64,000 nt of DNA, taken from Mycobacterium sp. IS-1496 (GTDB lineage: Bacteria; Actinomycetota; Actinomycetes; Mycobacteriales; Mycobacteriaceae). Below, piece after piece: positions 25,050 to 33,262 of the stretch (positions are counted from its first letter, which is position 1; each line of letters begins with the position of its first letter). The DNA lies in NCBI RefSeq assembly GCF_001499995.1, contig NZ_LQIU01000007.1, positions 1 through 64,000 on the forward strand. The letters run 5' to 3'. The notes below the pieces were generated by a model, which was not told the origin of the DNA, did no database searches, and saw nothing but the letters and a program-made list of their open reading frames with translations. Both the position numbers and the translations under genes were made by a program.

Positions 25050-25496
25050 GTGAACGTGGTCGCCCTGCACATCGCCAAAGGCCGTCGGCTGCCCGTCCGG
25101 CCGGTCGACGAGGTCGTCGCGGAGGCGGGCAAGGGACTGGTCGGTGACCGCTACCACGGCACCCGGCACCGGCATGTCTCACTCCAGTCCGCGGAACTCC
25201 TCGACCTCGCCGCCCGCGACCTCGGTCGCGACTTCGACTACGGGGCGACCCGGCGGAACATCACCGTCGACGCCGGCGACATCCCCACCCGGCCCGGTAC
25301 CCGGGTGACCATCGGCGCGGTCGAACTCGAAGTGGTGCGCATCCTCGCGCCGTGCCGGCTGCTCGACGACGACATCGGGGCCGGCGCGGCCGCGGCGCTG
25401 CGCAGGCGCGCGGGTTCGGCGTGCCGGATCCTGCGCTCGGGCACGATCCGCATCGGCGATCCGGTGGTCATCGCCGACCCGCCTGCCGCGGACTGA
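25050..25496 (+). CDS. MOSC domain protein
   Basis: This is a 148-residue protein that is essentially one MOSC domain: VVAEAGKGLVGDRYHGTRH, the basic-acidic RRNITVDAGDIP, VRILAPCRLLDDD (the MOSC cysteine) and a C-terminal ILRSGTIRIGDPVVI. MOSC domains carry sulfur to the molybdenum cofactor or act in molybdoenzyme-linked reductions such as YiiM. The precise partner is unknown and no molybdenum genes lie nearby. The start is decided by the TACAAT box. Confidence 0.8.
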   Translation: MNVVALHIAKGRRLPVRPVDEVVAEAGKGLVGDRYHGTRHRHVSLQSAELLDLAARDLGRDFDYGATRRNITVDAGDIPTRPGTRVTIGAVELEVVRILAPCRLLDDDIGAGAAAALRRRAGSACRILRSGTIRIGDPVVIADPPAAD

Positions 25497-25503
25497 CGCC
25501 CGT

Positions 25504-26286
25504 TCAGCGGCGCCGTTCGCGCACCCGATAGGTCGCGGGCCACGACTGCCGGGACTCGTCACCAACCAGCGGGGTGCCCTTACCGCCGACGCGCACGTCG
25601 TAGGCCTCGTGTCCGGGCCCGACCTCGCGGTTGACGTGTTCCTGGGCCAGGTAATACAACTCGTCGATCGCCGCCTCGCTGTAGGCGACGAAGGTCGTCT
25701 TCCTCGTGATGTCGCCCGCGCCGGCCGTCATCCGCTCCGGCAGTACGCGCGAGGCGAGCGCGCCCGCGGCGACGAGGAGGAACGGGATGAGCCAGTAGAA
25801 GACGAACGTCACCGGGGTGTCGGTGTCGAGGATCGACGCGTCGCTGCGGATCAGCGGCGGAACGGCCGACGACACCGCCATCGCCGCGAACACGCCCACC
25901 CAGATCCAGGTGAGCCGGACGGTGATCTGTTCGAACAGGTCGGTGTCAACGATCTCCTTGGGCTGCCCCGCCGCGGCGAACTCGCGCACGAAGGGACGTT
26001 TGATCAGCACGCCGACGAGCGCGGTGACGAAGATCCCGGCGAAGCTCAGCGGCGCGAACCAGCGCTCGGCGAACGAATCGCTCGACACGAGCGTGAGCAC
26101 GGTCAGGACGGCGAAGGTGGCCACCGCACCGATGTCGAGCGCTCGGCCGGGGGCGTGCCGCGCGGGGCCGAGCGTCAACGCGGCGACGGCGACCACCGAT
26201 GCCGCCACGGCCGCGACGAGGAAGGGCACGTTGCCCATCAGGATCCAGTACACAACCCACGGCGCGAAACCCAAGACGATGCCCAC
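25504..26286 (-). CDS. conserved integral membrane protein of unknown function
   Basis: This is a 260-residue protein with about six hydrophobic helices, beginning GIVLGFAPWVVYWILMGN, and a hydrophilic C-terminal ~70 residues with FVAYSEAAIDELYYLAQEHV. The overall plan resembles the uncharacterised actinobacterial membrane proteins that have no assigned domain. I do not recognise it further. It starts at GTG 26286 with a TAGACT element 8 nt upstream, and converges on the MOSC gene. Confidence 0.7.
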   Translation of the reverse strand: MGIVLGFAPWVVYWILMGNVPFLVAAVAASVVAVAALTLGPARHAPGRALDIGAVATFAVLTVLTLVSSDSFAERWFAPLSFAGIFVTALVGVLIKRPFVREFAAAGQPKEIVDTDLFEQITVRLTWIWVGVFAAMAVSSAVPPLIRSDASILDTDTPVTFVFYWLIPFLLVAAGALASRVLPERMTAGAGDITRKTTFVAYSEAAIDELYYLAQEHVNREVGPGHEAYDVRVGGKGTPLVGDESRQSWPATYRVRERRR

Positions 26287-26294
26287 GGGCGGTC

Positions 26295-26300
26295 AGTCTA
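26295..26300 (-). promoter_or_regulatory. -10 element, leaderless membrane protein gene
   Basis: TAGACT on the minus strand ends 8 nt before the GTG at 26286, compatible with a leaderless mRNA. Confidence 0.4.
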
Positions 26301-26370
26301 GGGGCTTACCGTGAGACCGACGGCAACTCGTGGGGGCGAGTTGTCCTCGGCGGTGGTACAACGGCGGGTG

Positions 26371-26592
26371 ATGAGGTATCTGCTCATCGCCCTCTACTTG
26401 GGCGGATGGTTGCTGACCACCGTGGTGCTGCTGCGGCGGCAATTCGGCGACGACGACCGGGGCCGGCGCGACCGCCTCGTCTTCAACACGGTGAGCGTGC
26501 TGTGCGCGGTCGCGCTCGCCGCGGTGTGGCCGCTGTCCGGGTGGTTCCTGCCGATGATCCGCGCGGCGCTCGGCCGACACGACGAGGAGTGA
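26371..26592 (+). CDS. small two-helix membrane protein
   Basis: This is a 73-residue protein with two hydrophobic helices (about residues 3-22 and 42-62) joined by a basic-acidic loop FGDDDRGRRDRL. I recognise no family. The ATG at 26371 has no clear ribosome site. It lies between a divergent membrane protein and the convergent end of the peptidase gene, with 13 bp to the latter's stop codon. Confidence 0.55.
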   Translation: MRYLLIALYLGGWLLTTVVLLRRQFGDDDRGRRDRLVFNTVSVLCAVALAAVWPLSGWFLPMIRAALGRHDEE

Positions 26593-26605
26593 CCCGGCAC
26601 CCCGG

Positions 26606-29161
26606 TCAGGGTGTCGTGGCGGTCCCGTCGGAGGTTCCGGTATCTCCCGACGTGGTCCCCGACGTGGTCCCCGACGTGTCGCCGGTGGTGGTGTCGCCGA
26701 CGGATGTGTCCGAGGTGGATTCCTCGGCCGTCGACGGTGCGCTGCTCGGCGACTCCGCCGCAGTGGTGGGCGCCGCCGAACTCGCCGTCGCCGACTGCGT
26801 CGCGGTCGGGCTCTGCACCGCCGTGGCCGCCGTCGAGGGTGCCGGTGCCGATGTGGTCCCGGACGTCGTCGGCGCGACCGCGGACGTCGTCGGGGCGACG
26901 GTCGTGGACGTCGCGACGCTCGTGCTCGTGGTCGGCGGCGTGGATGTGCTCGAGGTCGTCGGAATCGTTCCCGGCTGATCCTTCTCGACGATCGCCATGA
27001 TGCGGGTCGTGTAGCCGTCGAGGCGCGCCTCGATCTGATCGGGAGGCACCTTGCCGGCCTCGATGTCCTTCTCGAACTGGGCCAGCTCCGCCCACACCGC
27101 GTCGAGTTCCTTCGTGGCCTTCTCCGACAGCGGTTCGTCGAGCGTGATGAACACCTGCCGGGCCAGGGCGTAGGTCAGACAGTTCGCGCACTCGTAGTTC
27201 AGCGCGCCGGCCAGGTTCTGGGGCGCCACCACGTTGTCGTCGCCAGCGTCGCTGTCGATGACGAACACGACCTGATAGGCCACCGCGACCGCGGCGCACG
27301 AATCGCACGAGGCGTACGCCTGCGCCTCGTTGACGTTCATCGCATCGCTGTTGTCGGTGACGTAGACCATCGCGAAAGCCGCTTCGTAGACGGCGGTTCC
27401 GTCCGTCGTGTTGACGGCGAGCGCCTGGTTGTCCCCCGGCTCCGGGGCGAGCGGCCGGTCGACCGGGAAGACCCAGCCGTCGTCGGGAGCCGTGGCGCTC
27501 CCCGCAGGCACGGTCCCGGCGCCCGAGACGCCCGCGCTGCCGCTGCTGCCGGTGAAGTCGGTCTCCTGGCGGGGCACCATGATCAGTGCCAGCTGCGGTG
27601 ACTGCTGCGTCGGCATCGCGAAGTCGGTGTCCCAGACGGCCTGCAGCACACCCTGCTGGCCCGTGACGAACGTCGGCGCGGAGACGAGTTGCGGGTCGGC
27701 CTCGCGCCGGACGGGCCCGGACCCGGACAGGTCGTTGGACTTCAGCGCGTAGACGATGTCGCCGATCGTCCCGCGCTCCCACGGCTGGATCGGTCGGTAG
27801 GTCGCCTCGTCCGGCCACCACGCGTACGCGACACCGGCGCAGATCGCCGCACCGGCGACCGTCGCGAGCATCCGCATGAGCGGTTTACCGGCGGTGCCCT
27901 TCCACACGCCCGCCGCGGTGCGGCGCACGAAGCGCACCAGCATGTAGACCACGCCCGCGACCGGGATGACGATCGCGATCATCGCCAGCACCCGGGCGAC
28001 GGCCTGGATCATGTCGCCGTCGGCCCACGCGGTGAGCAGCACGTCCTGTTGTTTGTTCAGGCTCGCCCACGCGGTGCCCACCAGGCGTGGCAGCGTCCAC
28101 ACCGCGAGCACCAGGGTGGCGAGCAGAAGCGGAACCACCAGGACCACCCAGAGGGTCACGACGATGCGTGCCCACGGCTTCAGGAGGCGGGCGTGCGGAT
28201 CACCCCACCGCCACGGCAGCGCGCCCAGCAGGGTCGGCTTGATGCGGGAGTAGAGATCGGGCACCCCGGTCACGTCGGCGAGTACGTGGTAACCGTCGAA
28301 GCGCACCAGCGGCGCGAGCTGGCGCAGCATCTGCAGGATCTGCGTGGCCACGATGAGAAGCAGTGCGTCGTAACCGATCCACAGCCACAGCCCGGTGATC
28401 GCGACCGCGACGAGCGCGTTGAAGTACAGGCCGCCGAGGTCGGTGCGGATGCGGCCGGCGCGGCCCAGCCGGTAGGAATCGGTGACGTCGGTGTAGAACG
28501 CCGGCCAGACGAGGTAGACGCCGAAACCCATGACGCCCGGTGTCGCTCCGCCGTAGCGCGCGGCGGCGGCGTGACCGAATTCGTGGAAGCCCGCCGACAC
28601 GATCGTGACGACGAAGACCAGGATCAGCAGACCCGGCCGCTCGAAGGCGTCGTGCGCCGCCGACGCGAGGCCCTTCTCGAAGAACACCCACCAGCACACG
28701 GCCGCGAACGCCGCGAGCGCCGGGACGACCACCCACGGTCTGAAGAGCGACCGGAACGGGTCCGTCACCCGGCGGGTGCGGTCGGGGTCGGTCACCGCAT
28801 ACCGAAATCGCAACCCCAGCAACGGATCTCGCTTCTTCAGCTCGGGCTGCGCGCCGTCCGCCCGCACCAGCAGACCGAGCGGCCGAAGCTGTTTGTCGAC
28901 GAAGTGGTCGACGTTGTCCGCACTGACGGCTCGGCCGGTCGAGGACGAGACCTCCTGTGCCACCTCGGCCGCGGTCCGGTGGCCGTCGACGGCCCGCAGC
29001 ACGGCGTAGAGCAGCGGCGTCAGCTGGACCGTCTGGCCGTCGGCGCGGCGGACCAGGGAGGGTGGGACCCGGTAGCCGGATCCCACCATCTCCCCGATCA
29101 GCTCGACACCGTCGGCGCGCTGCAGTCCAGCCTGTGTCGGCTCGGCGCCCATCGTGGTCAC
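26606..29161 (-). CDS. PqqD-like/M50 site-2-protease membrane protein with CxxC repeats
   Basis: This is an 851-residue multidomain protein. Residues ~15-110 form a winged-helix, PqqD/RRE-like domain (VQLTPLLYAVLRAVDGHRTAAE). Next comes a polytopic membrane part with the zinc-site HEFGH at residues 193-197 and a third-ligand candidate VRFDGYHVLAD near residue 290, the putative peptide zinc metalloprotease pattern. After the last helix (near 445) an extracytoplasmic domain of ~300 residues carries two similar CxxC units (SCDSCAAVAVAYQVV near 621 and ECANCLTYALARQVF near 658). A Ser/Thr/Pro tail of ~120 residues ends the protein. It begins at GTG 29161, 30 bp after the repeat-protein gene. I infer that it processes or exports that protein. 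Confidence 0.75.
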   Translation of the reverse strand: MTTMGAEPTQAGLQRADGVELIGEMVGSGYRVPPSLVRRADGQTVQLTPLLYAVLRAVDGHRTAAEVAQEVSSSTGRAVSADNVDHFVDKQLRPLGLLVRADGAQPELKKRDPLLGLRFRYAVTDPDRTRRVTDPFRSLFRPWVVVPALAAFAAVCWWVFFEKGLASAAHDAFERPGLLILVFVVTIVSAGFHEFGHAAAARYGGATPGVMGFGVYLVWPAFYTDVTDSYRLGRAGRIRTDLGGLYFNALVAVAITGLWLWIGYDALLLIVATQILQMLRQLAPLVRFDGYHVLADVTGVPDLYSRIKPTLLGALPWRWGDPHARLLKPWARIVVTLWVVLVVPLLLATLVLAVWTLPRLVGTAWASLNKQQDVLLTAWADGDMIQAVARVLAMIAIVIPVAGVVYMLVRFVRRTAAGVWKGTAGKPLMRMLATVAGAAICAGVAYAWWPDEATYRPIQPWERGTIGDIVYALKSNDLSGSGPVRREADPQLVSAPTFVTGQQGVLQAVWDTDFAMPTQQSPQLALIMVPRQETDFTGSSGSAGVSGAGTVPAGSATAPDDGWVFPVDRPLAPEPGDNQALAVNTTDGTAVYEAAFAMVYVTDNSDAMNVNEAQAYASCDSCAAVAVAYQVVFVIDSDAGDDNVVAPQNLAGALNYECANCLTYALARQVFITLDEPLSEKATKELDAVWAELAQFEKDIEAGKVPPDQIEARLDGYTTRIMAIVEKDQPGTIPTTSSTSTPPTTSTSVATSTTVAPTTSAVAPTTSGTTSAPAPSTAATAVQSPTATQSATASSAAPTTAAESPSSAPSTAEESTSDTSVGDTTTGDTSGTTSGTTSGDTGTSDGTATTP

Positions 29162-29191
29162 AGGAGTGCTTCCCCTCGCGTCTCAGGCGGC

Positions 29192-30037
29192 TCAGGCCGC
29201 GGTCGAACCCCCGCTGTCACCGCCGGATCCGCTGTCTCCGCCGGAGCCGGAGGTGCCCGAATCGCTCGAGCCGCCGGAGTCGGTGCCGGAGGTGCCGGCC
29301 GTGCCACTGGTGCTCGACTCGGTGCCGCTGTCGGCCGTACCGGTGTCGGTGCCGGTGTCGGTACCGTCGTCACCCTGCGAGATGGTCGAATCCTGGTTCG
29401 ACGTCGCGGTCGCCTCTCCGACGAGCGTCTGATTGATGATTGCGTCCTGCTCCGCGATCGAGATCGCATCGGAGTCGATGGACCCGATGTTGGCGGCCAC
29501 ACCGGCGTTGATCGGCGCCGCGACGTTCGCGTTGGCGGCGACGGCGCCACTGATTGGAGCAGCCAGGTCCGCATCGAGGTCGACGTTGACATTGACGTTG
29601 AGCAGGTTGCCGTCGAGCAGGGCCGCCGGGCTGGTGTCCACCGTGGTGCCCGTGCCGCCGGTGCCGGTGCCGGTGTCGGTCCCCGTCCCGTCGGTCGGCA
29701 CCTCGTCTCCGTCGGTGTCCATGCCGCCCTGGTCGATGCCGCTGACCTGGTTGGAGGTGGCGGTTGCGTCGGCGTCGAGATACTGGTTGAGCATCGCGCC
29801 CTGGTCGACGACGGCCTGCGCGCCCGAACCGTAGGAGAGCACGTTGGCGCCGGCGGCGGCATCGATCGGCGCGGCGACGTTGAGGTTCGCGGCCGCGGCG
29901 AGGTCGATCGGCGAGGCCGCGTCGATGGCGACGTCCACATCGGCGTTCAGGTCGAGAATCGACACCACTTCCTTGTCGGGCAGTGCGATGGCGCTCTCCG
30001 CGGAGAGCTCCTCGGGGGTCAGTCCTTCGGTGGTCAT
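29192..30037 (-). CDS. repeat-containing exported or precursor protein
   Basis: This is a 281-residue acidic protein with no Cys, no classical signal peptide and very few basic residues after the first 25. The N-terminus (TPEELSAESAIALPDKEVVSIL) looks like a RiPP-type leader. Two ~55-residue units follow, both with the frame N-NVAAPI-A--AN--S, then Q-A--NQ and ATATSNQ---I-Q. The C-terminal ~70 residues are a Ser/Gly/Thr/Asp tail. The ATG at 30037 is behind GGAAGG; an upstream start at 30088 lacks a site. It lies 30 bp ahead of the M50 protein in the same orientation. I infer that it is that protein's substrate or cargo. No database function is known to me. Confidence 0.7.
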   Translation of the reverse strand: MTTEGLTPEELSAESAIALPDKEVVSILDLNADVDVAIDAASPIDLAAAANLNVAAPIDAAAGANVLSYGSGAQAVVDQGAMLNQYLDADATATSNQVSGIDQGGMDTDGDEVPTDGTGTDTGTGTGGTGTTVDTSPAALLDGNLLNVNVNVDLDADLAAPISGAVAANANVAAPINAGVAANIGSIDSDAISIAEQDAIINQTLVGEATATSNQDSTISQGDDGTDTGTDTGTADSGTESSTSGTAGTSGTDSGGSSDSGTSGSGGDSGSGGDSGGSTAA

Positions 30038-30305
30038 GTCGTTCACCTTCCGTCCGCTCGATTCGTCAGCATTGCTACCGAGCCGCAAACGCCCGGCTGT
30101 GGTGTCGAGCCGGGTACCCCGCCGACGCCATGATCAACACATAATTTTTCGCGGTACCGGCTTTGATCAGCGGAAACAGCCGAGGACTAATTAACTCCCA
30201 CGTCGAATTATGGGCTGGATCACGCAGGTCAGCGGGGTTATGCCGGTCCGTGCCTACTCAAGCGACTTTGCTGTCTGGGTCCGCCGAAAATGAAGAAACG
30301 CGGGC
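30038..30305. other. low-GC intergenic region upstream of the repeat protein
   Basis: The stretch around 30130-30215 is clearly poorer in G and C than the surrounding DNA. It contains AT-rich runs near 30140 and 30190. Apart from the SigF-type promoter candidate and the ribosome site I see no gene in it. Confidence 0.4.
30115..30138 (-). promoter_or_regulatory. possible SigF-type promoter of the repeat protein/M50 operon
   Basis: On the minus strand GTTG (30138-30135) and GGGTA (30119-30115) are spaced by 15 nt, about 78 nt upstream of the start codon. It suggests stress control of the operon. Confidence 0.4.
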
Positions 30306-31670
30306 TTATTCCGAGGGCGCGGGTGACCAGTGCACCACCTTCATCGCCGTCATCTCGTCGAGGAGTTCGGGTCCGAAGCCGAACCCGCTGCCGCTGGCGC
30401 GACGAGGCTCCGACGCACCGCCGGGCGCCCCACCGAAGGCGGCGTTGATCTTCACCGTGCCGACCGGCAGCGATCGCCAGGCGTGCTGGGCGTGCGCCAT
30501 GTCGTTGGTCAGCACGGTCGCCGCCAGCCCGTACCGATCCGTGCCGGCCTCGTCGAGCGCGGTGTCGAAGTCGGGGACGACCCGCACCGGCGCCACCGGA
30601 CCGAACGTCTCCTCCCGCATCACCAGCATGTCGGGGGTGCAGTCGGTGAGCACGGTCGGCGGGTAGAACGACCCGGGACCCGGCGCCGGTTCACCGCCGG
30701 TGCGGACCTGCGCGCCGGCTCCGACGGCGTCGGTGACGTGCTGGTGCACGGTGTCGCGCTGCCGCTCGTCGACGAGGGGGCCGATGCGGTCGGCCCAGTC
30801 GCGGGCCTCCTCGACCAGGGCGTCGACGAAGGCGTCCGCGACCGCGTCGACGACATAGATGCGCTCCACCGATACGCAGATCTGTCCGGCGTTGGCGAAG
30901 GCGCCCATCGCGGCCTGGTGCGCGGCCCACCGCGGCGGCACGTCGGCGTCGACGATCAGCGCGTCGTTGCCGCCGTTCTCGAGGATCACCTTCGCACCGC
31001 GGTCCGCGCAGGCCCGCGCGATGGCACGGCCCGTGGCACTGCTGCCCACGTGCGCGACGACGTCGACGTCTTCGGCCCCCGCCAGCAGGGCGCCGACTGA
31101 TCCGTCGCCGTCGACGATCTCCAGGACGCCGTCGGGCAGGTGGGCGGTGAGCAGTTCGGCGAATCGCCTGCCGGTCCCGGGGCAGCGCTCACTGGGCTTG
31201 TGCACCACGGTGTTCCCGCTCACCAGCGCGGCGCCCAGCAGTCCGGCGGCGACCGCCACCGGATCGTTCCACGGGGTGAGGACCGCGACGACGCCGCGCG
31301 GTTCGGGGACCATCAGGTCGGTCGCCGTCCACTGGCCGTGCAGGCTGCGCCCGCGGTGTAGAGGTCCGAGTTCGGCGTACTGCACCAGCGTGCCCGCACC
31401 CGCCTCGACACCGCCGAGCGAATCGTCGCGCAGCTTCCCCGTTTCGCGTTCGTTGAGCCCGGCGAGTTCGTCGGCGGCCTCGCGAACGGCGGCGGCGGCC
31501 GCCGTCAGCGCCGCGGCCCGCTCCGCGGCGGGTGTGCGGGCCCAGGCGCCCCCTGCCGCCCGCGCCCGTTTGACGGCCTCGGCGCAGGCCGGGGCCTCGG
31601 TGACGGGCACCCGGCTGACGGTCTCGCCGGTGCGGGGATCGGTGACGATCAATTCGGTGGTCTGTGACAC
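30306..31670 (-). CDS. aldehyde dehydrogenase family protein
   Basis: This is a 454-residue ALDH. Cofactor and active-site landmarks are VVAVLTPWNDPVAVAAG, VAHVGSSATGRAIARA, LENGGNDALIVDADV in place of the usual ELGGK, and the catalytic cysteine in NAGQICVSVERIYV. The C-terminal MREETFGPVAPVRV is also typical. It should oxidise an aldehyde with NAD(P). The ENGGND variation around the general base is somewhat unusual. I prefer GTG 31670 to TTG 31703. It is the last gene of an SRPBCC-carboxyltransferase-ALDH operon. Confidence 0.8.
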   Translation of the reverse strand: MSQTTELIVTDPRTGETVSRVPVTEAPACAEAVKRARAAGGAWARTPAAERAAALTAAAAAVREAADELAGLNERETGKLRDDSLGGVEAGAGTLVQYAELGPLHRGRSLHGQWTATDLMVPEPRGVVAVLTPWNDPVAVAAGLLGAALVSGNTVVHKPSERCPGTGRRFAELLTAHLPDGVLEIVDGDGSVGALLAGAEDVDVVAHVGSSATGRAIARACADRGAKVILENGGNDALIVDADVPPRWAAHQAAMGAFANAGQICVSVERIYVVDAVADAFVDALVEEARDWADRIGPLVDERQRDTVHQHVTDAVGAGAQVRTGGEPAPGPGSFYPPTVLTDCTPDMLVMREETFGPVAPVRVVPDFDTALDEAGTDRYGLAATVLTNDMAHAQHAWRSLPVGTVKINAAFGGAPGGASEPRRASGSGFGFGPELLDEMTAMKVVHWSPAPSE

Positions 31671-31713
31671 GGCGTTGGAGTTACCCCGCGCGGTGCCGGT
31701 CAACCACGATCGA

Positions 31714-33222
31714 TCACCAGGTGTCGACGAACCGCCTCGGGAGCCGCTCGCGCGGCGCGGCCGACGCGGCGGCCAGCGTCCCGGCGATGACGCTGCGGGT
31801 CTGCGCCGGGTCGATCACGTCGTCGATCTCGAACACGGCGGCCGCGTTGAGCGCCTTCGCGTTGTCCTGTGCCGCGGCGGTGGCCCGACGCACCGCCTCC
31901 TCGCGTTCGGCCTCGTCGGCGATCGCCTCGAGTTCCTTGCGCAGACCAAGGCGCACAGCGCCTTCCAGCCCCATCGGACCCAGATGGGCGCCGGGCCACG
32001 CGACCGTCAGCAGCGGTTCGTGCAGCCCGCCGCCCGTCATCGCCTGCGCGCCCAGGCCGTATCCGCGGCGCAGTATCACCGCGATCAACGGCACCCGCAG
32101 CGCCGCACCGGCGACGAGGAGTCGAGAACCCCTGCGTACCAAGGCTTCTGCCTCGGCCGCCGGACCCACCATGTAACCCGGGCAGTCGACCAGTGAGAGC
32201 ACCGGGATGTCGAAGGCGTCGCAGAGTTGCAGGAAGCGCGCCGCCTTGTCCGACGCCGCCGCGGTGATGGCGCCGGCCATGTGGCGGGTGTCGTTGGCCA
32301 GCACACCGACGGGCCGGCCCTCGATGCGGATCAGCGCAGTCACCATCTCCCTGGCGAAGCGTTCACGAAGGAACGTGGCCGAACCGTCGTCGGCCAGCGT
32401 CCGGATGATCGGCGCGACGTCGTAGGCCCGTCGCGCGCGCTCGGGCACCGCTGTGCGCAGGACACTCTGGTCGGGCGCTTCACCCGCTGCGGCCGGCCCC
32501 CGGAAGTAGCCGATCAGCGTCCTGGCCACGGCAACGGCCTGCGCCTCGTCGTCCACCACCACGTCGACCACGCCGTTGGGCGCCTGCGTGGAGATGGGGC
32601 CGACCGCGTCGGGAGGCACGTCCCCGAGCCCGCCGCCGGCGATCATGGCCGGACCACCCATGCCGATGGAGGTGTCCGACGTCGCGACGATCAGATCGGC
32701 GCAGCCCGCGATCACCGCGTTGCCCGCGAAGCACCGCCCCTTGACCACCGCGATCCGCGGGACGAGCCCCGACAGGCCCGCCCACAGCTTGAACGCGCGG
32801 ACGTCGAGCGAGGACACCACGGGATGGTCGGTGTCTCCGGGGCGGCCGCCGCCGCCTTCGGCGAAGAACACCGTGGGCAGGCGCATCCGCTCGATCAGGT
32901 CGAAGAGCCGGTCCTTCTTGCGGTGCCCCAGCGCACCCTGGGTCCCGGCCAGCACGGTGTAGTCGTACGACAGGACCGCACAGGCGGCGCCGTCGATCCG
33001 CGCCGTCCCGGCGACCAGACCGTCTGCGGGCGTGCGGGCGATCAGGTCGTCGAGGTCGCGGCGCGCGCGCTGGGCGGCGATCGCGAACCGGCCGTACTCG
33101 ATGAAGGAGCCCTCGTCGACCAGGTCGGCGATGTTCTCGCGCGCCGTGCGCCCACCCGCCTCGTGCCTGCGGGCGACCGCCTCCGGGCGCGCGGCGTCCT
33201 CGGTCAGCGCGCGGCGGCGCAA
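31714..33222 (-). CDS. acyl-CoA carboxylase carboxyltransferase subunit, AccD-like
   Basis: This is a protein of about 502 residues of the propionyl/methylmalonyl-CoA carboxyltransferase family. The GGGGRPGDTDHP segment, AGNAVIAGCADLIVATSDTSIGMGGPAM and the C-terminal YGLGAQAMTGGG and WPGAHLGPMGLEGAV give the two crotonase-like halves. A CT normally works with a biotinylated AccA subunit to carboxylate an acyl-CoA. No biotin carboxylase or biotin carrier gene lies in this window, so its partner is elsewhere or it is a decarboxylase-type variant. The best visible start is TTG 33222. Upstream codons in frame contain no ATG or GTG before the SRPBCC gene, so the start is uncertain. Confidence 0.8.
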   Translation of the reverse strand: MRRRALTEDAARPEAVARRHEAGGRTARENIADLVDEGSFIEYGRFAIAAQRARRDLDDLIARTPADGLVAGTARIDGAACAVLSYDYTVLAGTQGALGHRKKDRLFDLIERMRLPTVFFAEGGGGRPGDTDHPVVSSLDVRAFKLWAGLSGLVPRIAVVKGRCFAGNAVIAGCADLIVATSDTSIGMGGPAMIAGGGLGDVPPDAVGPISTQAPNGVVDVVVDDEAQAVAVARTLIGYFRGPAAAGEAPDQSVLRTAVPERARRAYDVAPIIRTLADDGSATFLRERFAREMVTALIRIEGRPVGVLANDTRHMAGAITAAASDKAARFLQLCDAFDIPVLSLVDCPGYMVGPAAEAEALVRRGSRLLVAGAALRVPLIAVILRRGYGLGAQAMTGGGLHEPLLTVAWPGAHLGPMGLEGAVRLGLRKELEAIADEAEREEAVRRATAAAQDNAKALNAAAVFEIDDVIDPAQTRSVIAGTLAAASAAPRERLPRRFVDTW

Positions 33223-33262
33223 CAGCTCGGCGTGGTCCGCCCGCGGCAGCGCGGACGGACCC

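Noticed and set aside
26606..27000. Short direct repeats in the Ser/Thr tail of the M50 protein, considered as a satellite element
   Set aside because: They are in frame and encode a low-complexity Ser/Thr/Pro tail; nothing suggests a separate element.
27689..30133. Very long open frame of 814 codons antisense to the M50 and repeat proteins
   Set aside because: It reads the complement of two coherent genes. Its translation is low in complexity and has no domain. The codon pattern fits the minus-strand genes.
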